Shown here: piece by piece, positions 17,694 through 25,680 of the stretch
Layout: the number at the start of each line of letters is the position of its first letter
How positions within the stretch are numbered: position 1 is the stretch's first letter
Source: Reichenbachiella carrageenanivorans
GTDB taxonomy: Bacteria; Bacteroidota; Bacteroidia; Cytophagales; Cyclobacteriaceae
DNA length: 64,000 bases
Direction: 5' to 3'
NCBI RefSeq assembly: GCF_025639805.1
Contig: NZ_CP106735.1
Span: 1,924,001 to 1,988,000 of the forward strand
Position numbers and translations under genes: made by a program
The notes under the pieces: model-generated
Told to the model about the DNA's origin: nothing
The model's input: the letters and a program-made list of their open reading frames with translations, nothing else
Databases searched by the model: none

Positions 17694-17824
17694 GAGGCTG
17701 TTTTTAAAACCAATTTTGAAACTCGTCAAACTTGCCCATCGCAGATGGGTATAAATACACGAAAAACCAGCTGGCTTTTGTGTAGGGTAGTCCAACAGTT
17801 TTAATAGGGTTTTGAAACAGCCTC
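17694..17824. mobile_element. MITE-like element with terminal inverted repeats
   Basis: A 131-base non-coding segment bounded by near-perfect inverted ends: GAGGCTGTTTTTAAAACC at the left and GGTTTTGAAACAGCCTC at the right. The interior holds a small hairpin (CCCATC/GATGGG) and no gene. Such ends resemble those of Bacteroidota insertion sequences, so this is probably a non-autonomous remnant. I see no convincing target-site duplication. It might also act as a long-loop terminator after the SusCD operon. Confidence 0.5.
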
Positions 17825-17856
17825 TTTTTTTAAATTATTTGAAGAAAATTAATACC

Positions 17857-20800
17857 ATGCAGCATACGATCAGAAATTTAATATGCTTCCTTTCCTTCTT
17901 ATTCTATATAATGAGTCTATACAGCACTCAAGCGCAGGTCTCGCAGTTGGGGCTAGGTTTTGGTGGTTCGCTGATGGACTATCATATCGATCAGAACGAG
18001 ACGATTTGGGTAGGAGTAGATGTATCAGGACTCTATAAGAGCGACGACCGTGGTGCCTCTTGGCAGCGGATGAACAATCAGATCGTAAGCGAACACATTT
18101 CTGAAATATTCGTCCACCCAGACGATGCCAATTTAATAATTCTAGGAACTAGAGGAGCTCTGCTACGAAGTACCGACCGAGGAGAAACCTGGACAGACAT
18201 CCGGGCGGGATTTCCAGCGCACAAATCATCTGGAGCGCCCTCATTAGCCATAGTGTCTATTGTGGTAGACCCACATAACGCAGATATACTCTATGCCGCC
18301 CAAGGAGACAGAAGAGAAGCCGCCAAAGGCTCGATGGCCAATTCCGAATCTTTATATGGCAGAGGGGCCATTTATAAAAGTACCGACAGAGGACTCACTT
18401 GGGTCAACTTAAGATCATCCTATGGCAACAACATCCCTGGTAGCGCCAACATATTTGCACTAGCGGCCTCTAATCAAGTAGAGGGCGTACTCTTCGCAGC
18501 TTCCAGCAGAGGCCTGTTTAAAAGCACTGATGGAGGAAAAAAATTTAGTTATGTATATGGCTTGCCACACGATCGTGTGACGAGTGTAGCCATAGCACCA
18601 GGCAACAACAACAAGGTCTACGTGACCCTAGACTACGAAGATGCCAACGGATACGGTGTCTACAAGTCTACTGATTTTGGTAGCACTTGGGCTGCCGCCA
18701 ACAACGGGATTCCTCAAGCCTATGAAGGGGGAAACCTACAACCTTATCATTTGATCATCGACTGGAGCGACAACGACGTGGTCTATATGGCTTCGGCCGA
18801 AGCGGGTTGTATATTCAAGACGATAAATGGAGGAGCGAGCTGGACGAACGCTTACCGAGGCAGAGTTGAGGATCAAGGATGGAGCTCGTATGGTACCAAA
18901 TACCTCAAAGTCTATGGGTTTGCGATGTCGCCTGTAGACAATAAATTTTTGATAGCAGGGGAGCACTGGTCGCACAAGACCTCGGATGGCGCTGATTCGT
19001 GGTACAATGTCTATAGCACCAATTCGTCACCGTATCAAAACAATGGTGCTGATTTTACGGTATCGGACTATGTGGTGCCATCGCCTATTACACAAAATCT
19101 GGTGCTCATGGGGCAATACGACAATGGCCTATACCGCAGTACCAATGCGGGCACTACTTGGGAGAATAAATCCAGCGAAATGCGAAAAAATGGTGTCAGT
19201 ACTTACCTGACTGCCGTGACAGACATTGCCTATGCGGTCAATGGAGACATCTACGTGGCCATCGATATGAGCTATTATGTAGCGAATGGAGGAGGGTTTG
19301 TGATTAAGAAAAGCACCAACGGTGGAGTGAGTTGGTCTACAGTTCTAAATGCGAAAAAAGGGTCGGGGTCAGAATTTTACAACTGGGGCATCTATCATGG
19401 CTTGGAGACGCACCCTACCGATGGCGATATCGTGTATGTGACTTCTTACGACCCGGGTGGGCACATGACCATCAAGTCCGAGGATGCAGGCGCCACATGG
19501 AACAAGATTGGTCAGCAGCCAGACAACAGGTTGATCCGACAATTGGAGATAGATGAGAGTGACCCAGATATCATGTATGCCGTTGCTGGAACAGCCAATG
19601 AAAAAGAAGGCCGACTCTATAAGTCTATAGATGCGGGTATCAACTGGACAACTGTCATGAGCAGTGGTGATTATAGAGACTATAGAGACCTCGCGATAGA
19701 CCCCAAGGATAACGAGACCCTCTATCTAGCCGCTACACCCAATGGTGGAGTAGGTGGCGTGTACAAAAGTACCGACGGCGGTGCTACATGGACGACACTC
19801 GTTACGGCGAGCGTTGGTACCAAGAGTGACAGACTCAATGCTGAAATCCAAGCCAACGGAAACTTCTTTGGAGCCACATCTGTATCGGTTCACCCAGACG
19901 ATTCAGACATCTTATTGGCCACTTTCGGAGCGGCTACTGGTCAGTGGTTTGGCGACTATCGACCAGGGTATGGACTGGCCATTTCTAAAGACGCTGGTGT
20001 GAGTTGGGATTTGGTGGGGCGAAACATCATCAAATATGGTCGTCTGTATCATATCGAGTTCGACCCCTTGGATCACAATGTGATCTATACAGGCTCAGGA
20101 GGCTCGGGAGGATTCAAGATCCATCTGGATGAGCTCATAGATACCGACAATGCTTTGGGAGCGTTGATCGATCAGCTGAGGTTGGACGAGACGGCAGTAG
20201 ACATCGCCTATTTAACAGGCTTAGGCATCACAGGGCTACAAGCGAGTAAGGTCTCCAATTATCAAACAGATTTGCTGGATCAGGTGGATGAGATCTATAT
20301 GATGAGTCAAGTACAGTTTATAGTCAATGAAGCTAATCTAGCAGATGTGACAGCGCTGGAACAACTACAGCAATACCTAGCAGATGATCAAGCACAGTTG
20401 ATCACCGAAGAATTATTAGTAGCCTCAGGAATTACTAACGTGTACTCAGAGTTGTTTTTTGAATACCAGTGGGCGTTGGCAGTACTGGACGGCCAGGCCA
20501 CACAAGACGATATACAGGCTAAGGTTAACGAAGCAAATCGTACTGGTAGCTTGGGGCTGATCAATATCTATTTGGAAAGAGAAGATATCTCTTTTGCAGA
20601 TGCTTTTCTTCAGGAGTTAGCCTTGTCCAATGTTAGAGAGACGGCACTTTTAGATTATAAGGCAGCACTGGCCAAGGCAGATTTGCCGATTACCAACGCA
20701 CAAATACAAATGTTGGTAGATCAAATCAATGAGGAATTAGGAGGGGAGGAGTCTGAAGTGACTGCGGTAGAAGAAATGATTCAGGTCAACATATATCCTA

Positions 20801-21018
20801 ACCCAACGGCTGGAGAGCTGAGGGTCGAATGGAACGGAAAACATACGGTGGTTACACTAGAGGTGTCCGATTTGGCGGGAAAACCCATCATGATACTCAA
20901 TGAGAAAAATCAAAATGCTATTAGTGTTTTCGATGTATCTCAACTACGTCCGGGTCTATATATAATTCGTATAGCCGACGGTTTTGCTACGCATACCTTG
21001 CGATTAGTGAAAAAGTAA
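17857..21018 (+). CDS. Secreted Asp-box (BNR/VPS10-like) beta-propeller protein, distant paralogue, with helical tail and T9SS domain
   Basis: A 1053-residue secreted protein. After a Sec signal ending TQAQ, residues ~25-750 carry many Asp-box repeats (S-x-D-x-G-x-T-W: SDDRGASW, STDRGETW, STDGGATW and others), as in two-domain GH74-like or sialidase-like propellers. Residues ~765-965 are a helical region with a repeated pattern (VNEAN, VNEANRT, VDQINEE). The last ~75 residues are a T9SS sorting domain. It shares the Asp-box framework with the four propeller proteins between 43 kb and the window end, but lacks their NPG-x-GG start and RG-x-x-ST signature. The TTG upstream inside the MITE is rejected as start because the ATG chosen gives a good signal peptide. 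A GH74-type endo-activity is possible but unproven. Confidence 0.82.
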   Translation: MQHTIRNLICFLSFLFYIMSLYSTQAQVSQLGLGFGGSLMDYHIDQNETIWVGVDVSGLYKSDDRGASWQRMNNQIVSEHISEIFVHPDDANLIILGTRGALLRSTDRGETWTDIRAGFPAHKSSGAPSLAIVSIVVDPHNADILYAAQGDRREAAKGSMANSESLYGRGAIYKSTDRGLTWVNLRSSYGNNIPGSANIFALAASNQVEGVLFAASSRGLFKSTDGGKKFSYVYGLPHDRVTSVAIAPGNNNKVYVTLDYEDANGYGVYKSTDFGSTWAAANNGIPQAYEGGNLQPYHLIIDWSDNDVVYMASAEAGCIFKTINGGASWTNAYRGRVEDQGWSSYGTKYLKVYGFAMSPVDNKFLIAGEHWSHKTSDGADSWYNVYSTNSSPYQNNGADFTVSDYVVPSPITQNLVLMGQYDNGLYRSTNAGTTWENKSSEMRKNGVSTYLTAVTDIAYAVNGDIYVAIDMSYYVANGGGFVIKKSTNGGVSWSTVLNAKKGSGSEFYNWGIYHGLETHPTDGDIVYVTSYDPGGHMTIKSEDAGATWNKIGQQPDNRLIRQLEIDESDPDIMYAVAGTANEKEGRLYKSIDAGINWTTVMSSGDYRDYRDLAIDPKDNETLYLAATPNGGVGGVYKSTDGGATWTTLVTASVGTKSDRLNAEIQANGNFFGATSVSVHPDDSDILLATFGAATGQWFGDYRPGYGLAISKDAGVSWDLVGRNIIKYGRLYHIEFDPLDHNVIYTGSGGSGGFKIHLDELIDTDNALGALIDQLRLDETAVDIAYLTGLGITGLQASKVSNYQTDLLDQVDEIYMMSQVQFIVNEANLADVTALEQLQQYLADDQAQLITEELLVASGITNVYSELFFEYQWALAVLDGQATQDDIQAKVNEANRTGSLGLINIYLEREDISFADAFLQELALSNVRETALLDYKAALAKADLPITNAQIQMLVDQINEELGGEESEVTAVEEMIQVNIYPNPTAGELRVEWNGKHTVVTLEVSDLAGKPIMILNEKNQNAISVFDVSQLRPGLYIIRIADGFATHTLRLVKK

Positions 21019-21043
21019 TCCACAACAACAATTTGGATGACTG

Positions 21044-21077
21044 AAAAAACCGCGCCAGCATTGGTAGCGGTTTTTTT
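21044..21077 (+). terminator. Intrinsic terminator after the first propeller gene
   Basis: Arms AAAAAACCGC and GCGGTTTTTT enclose a 13-base loop, followed by a T run just downstream of the stop codon. Confidence 0.8.
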
Positions 21078-21147
21078 GTGATTCTTTCTGCGCTCGTTCT
21101 GCCTAGCGTGGTGGTTATTTCCGCGCCTGCGCCCTGCCGTACCCATC

Positions 21148-21172
21148 ATCACCCGACGTCAGATCGGGTGAT
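21148..21172. repeat. Perfect inverted repeat in intergenic region
   Basis: Nine-base arms ATCACCCGA and TCGGGTGAT with a seven-base loop lie in a 350-base non-coding stretch between two convergent genes. Function unknown; it is not followed by a T run. Confidence 0.5.
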
Positions 21173-21300
21173 CCCCAAGGCTAAGCGCTGTAGCAAGAGA
21201 TTTAGCTTTTCTGTACTCTGTAGGAGGATTGTCAGGTAGCGTCTTCTTCTGTCATAGCTTTCGGACAATGGCGGTTTTCTTGTTTTTGCAACAAAAAGAA

Positions 21301-21372
21301 CGTCACTTCGACGATAGGAGAAGTCCCTTGCGGATCCGCCAGTGGGGTGTCTCGCTTCGCTTCGACATGACG
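21301..21372. repeat. Palindromic intergenic repeat (REP-like)
   Basis: A 72-base imperfect palindrome begins CGTCACTTCGACG and ends GCTTCGACATGACG, with GCGGATCCGC at its apex. From general knowledge of Bacteroidota genomes, intergenic palindromes with GTCACTTCGACG...CTTCGACATGAC ends are often scattered in many copies. Only one copy is in this window, so the assignment rests on memory of the pattern. Confidence 0.5.
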
Positions 21373-21430
21373 AGGTGTTTTTTTAGGATAGGCGGGATGA
21401 TACGACCAACCAGAAGGAGAAGGGTACAAA

Positions 21431-21460
21431 AAAACCTGTGAAGCTTGCTTCACAGGTTTT
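21431..21460 (-). terminator. Intrinsic terminator for the minus-strand module protein gene
   Basis: A perfect 14-base stem (AAAACCTGTGAAGC / GCTTCACAGGTTTT) with a two-base loop lies 36 bases past the stop of the minus-strand gene, with a T run on that strand. Confidence 0.85.
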
Positions 21461-21496
21461 GTATAGTCATGTGTATGGTACAGTTAGACTAAAGAA

Positions 21497-23668
21497 TTAG
21501 TCAACTTGTACTTTCCTGACAGTGCTGCCCAAGTTGTTTTCGATTCTGACTAGGTACAACCCAGCATGACCGAATCTTTTTCTTGAGATTACTGCATTTT
21601 CATTCGTGTCAAATTTCTGAGAATAAACCACTTTTCCGTTCAGTTCCATCACAGTCACAGCCATCGGAGATTTACTGTCTGATAGAATAGTCAATGCTTC
21701 AGATCCTGTAAGCGGATTAGGGTATATCGATAAACCTTTGATTTGTGATCCACCTACAGCAGTCACGAGTTCGCCACCTTCAGCTGTCATTGTACATGAC
21801 GCTGTTTTAGTTGCATCTTGGTTAGAGGTAGCAGTGATCGTAACTTCGCCATTGCCTACGAATGTGACTACGCCAGACTCATTTACTGTAGCGATAGTTT
21901 CGTCAGACGAAGACCAAGTAGCAGTCAAATCACCTGCGTCACTAGGTTCTACAAAGTATGATAGTGTCACCTTGTCACCAGCTTCTTTTTCATCTAAGCT
22001 ACAGCCAGCTACAGATATTGTTTCTACTGCTTTTGGGTTAACTGTTACACTGCAAGTACCTTGCAGATCACTATAGTAAGTAGAAGTGGCTACTATATCA
22101 ACCGTTCCTCCTATGACTCCAGTTACAAGTCCATTACCATTCACAGTAGCGATTGAGTTGTCCGAAGTACTCCATTGGGCGGTATTATAGGTTGCATATT
22201 CTGGACCTACTATTACGCCTAACTGAGCTTCATCTAAGATGTCGATGTTGCTGTCAGGACAATCTAAGATGTTTATACTCGTAGCCTTATAACAGTCACC
22301 AGACGTAGCGATTAGAGATACGTCATCTATCCATACGGTCTGCAAGACTTGACCAAGGAAAAAGTCTATAGAAACAGATCGTCTGTCTGCCAAAGAGTAG
22401 GTGAAATTAAACTCAAAATCTTGAGTCGTAGTAGTCAAATCAATTGATTCGTCTAATGACCCAGGCCATGGAGCTTGATTTGGTATTACTTTGACTTTAA
22501 TACTTCTCTCAGCATCTGCTTTTGCTTTAAACTTGAGCGTGTAGTCGTATCCACTATACAATACAGACATTCTTTGCTTTAGCTGATGATCACTTTCATT
22601 TGCGGGATCGTTAACCCCAGTTACTTCTACTTTAAGTGCATTGCCCGTCATGCCTGCAGTCGTTTCTAGGGACATGGTACCTGCAGCAGCAGTTTCAGGT
22701 TTTCTGTAATACTCCCAATGGCTCGCATCAACATCAAATCCGCCGTCTAAAACGATTTCAGGATGTGTACATGTTTCTACATTTTCATTAAGAACGGTTA
22801 CAGAACAAGTAGCGGTGAGGTTATTGAATGTAGTAGCTGTAATTGTTGCGTCTCCTGCTGCTACGATTACGAGTGCTCCATTTTCTACTTTTACTACCGT
22901 GTTGTCACTACTGGTCCAAGTAATGTCAGTTGCATCAGTATTTTCGGGCTCGAATGATACTTGCAAGTCGAGTGGAGCACCTAGGTATAAGTCTTCAGAT
23001 GGACAGTTGCTAATAGATACCGCTGTTGGTGCGATACAATCGTTAGAAACCTCTCTTACTTCTGGAGAATGAAATATTAGAGATCCTACCGTAGTTCCGA
23101 ACGAAACATCTATTCTAAATGATGCTGTTTCTTCGGTTGCCCAAGCCGGCATGCCGTTAAATATCTGATCATCTGTAGTGAATTGATAGCTATATTCATG
23201 CTCGGCGTCATCAGCAGCGGTGAAAGTGGCCTGCGAACCATTAGCTACAGGCCAATAGTTTCCAAAGAATTTTGCGATGTTCACTTTGAATTCACTTCCT
23301 GTTGGAGCTGTAGCCTGAATAGTGACTTCATAGAGGGTGTTTTTCTTGAGACCCGTAAATGATTGTCTTGCTAAAATATCGTCCAGTGCAGGAGTACCCG
23401 TATTCAAGACTGTTGTAGTCAAATTGCCAACGTATGCTTCCTCAGCTTCTAATGTACCAGTTGCTCCATTGTTTTGAGTTAATGCCCAAGGCCATATTCC
23501 TATGATGTTGGGGTCATTATTGTCTGGATAAAATCCAGCTTGTACCAAGTTTGGTTTCTCAGGGCAAGCAGGATCATCTGCCAGTGCAGCAAACGAGCCT
23601 AAAAAGACGAGGCAGGCTAAGGCCAGCTTGCCTACGTGTGTTGTTGTAATATTGTATTTGTAGTCCAT
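21497..23668 (-). CDS. Secreted multi-module glycan-binding protein (CBM4/9-like and BID_2 Ig-like) with T9SS domain
   Basis: A 723-residue secreted protein with no recognisable catalytic domain. After a signal peptide (~30 residues, ending ALAD), a jelly-roll of CBM4/9 type spans ~35-210, a first bacterial Ig-like (BID_2) domain ~212-297, a second CBM4/9-like module (~300-455, LDGGFDVDASHWEYY to VWIDDVSL), then two more BID_2 domains (~460-550 and ~553-640) with the (W)SSSDxTIATVNxxGVVT core. A T9SS sorting domain ends the protein. Each BID_2 domain carries a Cys near its start and one in the C-S/T-V/M-T strand, suggesting a disulfide. It is likely a surface glycan-binding protein. It stands alone between terminators and a 380-base upstream gap. 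Confidence 0.82.
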   Translation of the reverse strand: MDYKYNITTTHVGKLALACLVFLGSFAALADDPACPEKPNLVQAGFYPDNNDPNIIGIWPWALTQNNGATGTLEAEEAYVGNLTTTVLNTGTPALDDILARQSFTGLKKNTLYEVTIQATAPTGSEFKVNIAKFFGNYWPVANGSQATFTAADDAEHEYSYQFTTDDQIFNGMPAWATEETASFRIDVSFGTTVGSLIFHSPEVREVSNDCIAPTAVSISNCPSEDLYLGAPLDLQVSFEPENTDATDITWTSSDNTVVKVENGALVIVAAGDATITATTFNNLTATCSVTVLNENVETCTHPEIVLDGGFDVDASHWEYYRKPETAAAGTMSLETTAGMTGNALKVEVTGVNDPANESDHQLKQRMSVLYSGYDYTLKFKAKADAERSIKVKVIPNQAPWPGSLDESIDLTTTTQDFEFNFTYSLADRRSVSIDFFLGQVLQTVWIDDVSLIATSGDCYKATSINILDCPDSNIDILDEAQLGVIVGPEYATYNTAQWSTSDNSIATVNGNGLVTGVIGGTVDIVATSTYYSDLQGTCSVTVNPKAVETISVAGCSLDEKEAGDKVTLSYFVEPSDAGDLTATWSSSDETIATVNESGVVTFVGNGEVTITATSNQDATKTASCTMTAEGGELVTAVGGSQIKGLSIYPNPLTGSEALTILSDSKSPMAVTVMELNGKVVYSQKFDTNENAVISRKRFGHAGLYLVRIENNLGSTVRKVQVD

Positions 23669-24048
23669 ACGATAAAAAGTTTAAAATTCTATTTTCATAA
23701 ATGTATATCTTCCTTTTTGTCTTATTTATGATCCTTTTTGAGTTGTTCTTCTGATTTAGAAAACAGAAGATTTGCCGTTTGGCGAAGAGTTTTCTGGCAC
23801 CTGTATATCGGATGGGATCCGAAGCTGGATGATATGTACCCAAGCAACAGGAGATTTAGAATACAAAGGTCTTATCCTTCGATTTGAGGCTGATTTTCAA
23901 TGAATGTGTGAATTTTATGTAGGGATTTTTCAACTTTGGAATTATAAATCAGGAAGCAAGTGGTGTCCTAAAAGGTCATTTTTGTTTTCTTAAATGGCCT
24001 AAGAGGCGCTCGTTTCACTTGGCATTACTTTAAACCTGATTTATTAAA
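23669..24048. other. Non-coding region between divergent genes
   Basis: About 380 bases, AT-rich near both ends, separating the module protein gene from the sulfatase/rhamnose operon. It must hold two promoters. I see no strong repeat, RNA gene or reading frame with family resemblance. Confidence 0.55.
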
Positions 24049-25641
24049 ATGCGGATTACTAGAATTGGAATGTTAGTTTTTCTTGCTTGTATGGGCTGTG
24101 CCAAAACGCAGACTACTCAGCAGGAAAGGCCGAATGTGATTTTAATCTTGGCAGATGACATGGGCTATTCAGATTTGGGTAGCTACGGTTCAGAAATCAA
24201 AACTCCAGCCTTAGACCAATTGGCTAACAATGGTTTACGGATGACGCAGTTTTACAATGCGTCAAGATGTTGCCCGACCAGAGCTTCTCTACTCACAGGA
24301 TTATATCCGCACCAAGCCAATATGGGGTTTATGCAAGAGGACTGTAAGGTACCAGGATATGGTGGCGTGATTACTAACAGTGCAGTGACCATTGCTCAGG
24401 CATTGAAAACCAATGGATACAATACAGCCATGTCTGGAAAATGGCATGTAGGTAATGACGAGGCCTACTGGCCAACTCAAAAAGGATTTGATAAGTTTTA
24501 TGGCTTTCCTCATCATGGAGGTGCTTACTTTTTTCCATTCCCAGGAGATCAGGTTTTGATGTATGGCGACAGCGTGATCGAAAACCCAGGGTCTGACTAC
24601 TACTCTACTGAAGCAATCAACGAATTTGGTGCTGAATTCGTGACCGACTTAGCCAAAGAAGAAGAGCCGTTTTTTCTTTACTTGGCTCATGTAGCACCAC
24701 ATTTTCCATTGCAGGCCAGAGACGAAGATATCGCCAAGTATAGAGGTACTTATAAAAAAGGATTCGAGGCGGTACGTCAGGCAAGGTTTGAGAAGATGAA
24801 AGCACAAGGAATTATTCCAGAGGATTATCCTATCTCTCAACCAGATGAAAAAGTGCCTGATTGGGATGAACTGTCTGAAGAAGAAAAGGATGATTATGAT
24901 TTGAGGATGTCGATATACGCAGCGCAGATAGAAACAATGGATAGAGGGATTGGGGATCTGGTGAAGCAGCTTGAAACTATTGGCGAACTAGACAATACGG
25001 TCATTATTTTCCTGTCCGACAACGGTGGTACGAGAGAGGATTATTCGTGGGGCGACAGTACGATTCAGCTAGGAAAACAGGGTTCTTTTGGTTGCTACAA
25101 GTTGCCTTGGGCTAATGTGTCCAACACTCCTTATCGAATGTTTAAACATTGGGGAAATGAAGGGGGAATTCGAACACCATTTATTGTTCATTATCCCAAT
25201 TTGATTAAGGAGCCTAGAATCGATAATCAACCAGCACATATTATCGATGTGATGACTACTATCCTTGAATTGACAGCCTCGAAATATCCTACCACATATA
25301 ATGGGAATCAAATTCAAGCACTCGAAGGAAAATCATTATTACCGATCTTCAGCAAGAAAACTAGAGACGCACACGAAGGACTTTTCTGGGAGCATGAAGG
25401 GAATAAAGCCGCTCGAATAGGCGATTGGAAATGGGTGAGTGCCTATCCTGCTTATGTAGAAGAACTCTATGACTTGTCTACAGACCCTACAGAAAGTAAA
25501 AACTTGGCGGAAGCCAACCCCCATCAGCTAGCAGAGATGAAAACCAAATGGAAATTATGGGCAGACCGTGTGGGGGTGTTGCCGTGGGATTCAGTTTTGC
25601 GAGCCGAACCAAAACAGGCTCGATTACAAATCTATTATTAA
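24049..25641 (+). CDS. S1-family sulfatase, lipoprotein
   Basis: A 530-residue arylsulfatase-like enzyme. The formylglycine site is C-C-P-T-R with Cys74 modified. ADDMGYSDLGSYG (~35) supplies metal ligands, GKWHVG (~130) an active-site Lys/His, and FLSDNGG (~325) another metal Asp/Asn. The insert QFYNASRCCPTRASLLTG matches the long arylsulfatase-A-like group. The N-terminus MRITRIGMLVFLACMGC is a lipoprotein signal with Cys14 or Cys17 as anchor. It lies 39 bases upstream of the rhamnose aldolase gene and may share its transcript, tying desulfation to rhamnose release. The substrate position is unknown. Confidence 0.92.
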   Translation: MRITRIGMLVFLACMGCAKTQTTQQERPNVILILADDMGYSDLGSYGSEIKTPALDQLANNGLRMTQFYNASRCCPTRASLLTGLYPHQANMGFMQEDCKVPGYGGVITNSAVTIAQALKTNGYNTAMSGKWHVGNDEAYWPTQKGFDKFYGFPHHGGAYFFPFPGDQVLMYGDSVIENPGSDYYSTEAINEFGAEFVTDLAKEEEPFFLYLAHVAPHFPLQARDEDIAKYRGTYKKGFEAVRQARFEKMKAQGIIPEDYPISQPDEKVPDWDELSEEEKDDYDLRMSIYAAQIETMDRGIGDLVKQLETIGELDNTVIIFLSDNGGTREDYSWGDSTIQLGKQGSFGCYKLPWANVSNTPYRMFKHWGNEGGIRTPFIVHYPNLIKEPRIDNQPAHIIDVMTTILELTASKYPTTYNGNQIQALEGKSLLPIFSKKTRDAHEGLFWEHEGNKAARIGDWKWVSAYPAYVEELYDLSTDPTESKNLAEANPHQLAEMKTKWKLWADRVGVLPWDSVLRAEPKQARLQIYY

Positions 25642-25680
25642 GAAAAACTATCATAAAAACTAGAATAAAGAGTCAACAAA

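Noticed and set aside
17812..17856. TTG start adding 15 residues to the first propeller protein
   Set aside because: It lies in the right end of the MITE-like element and would block the signal peptide; the ATG at 17857 is better.
18000..20100. Tandem DNA repeats from Asp boxes
   Set aside because: Repetition is at protein level in propeller blades; the DNA is diverged and is no CRISPR or satellite.
21229..21453. Two overlapping short frames on opposite strands
   Set aside because: They lie in the palindromic repeat and terminator region and have repeat-derived sequence.
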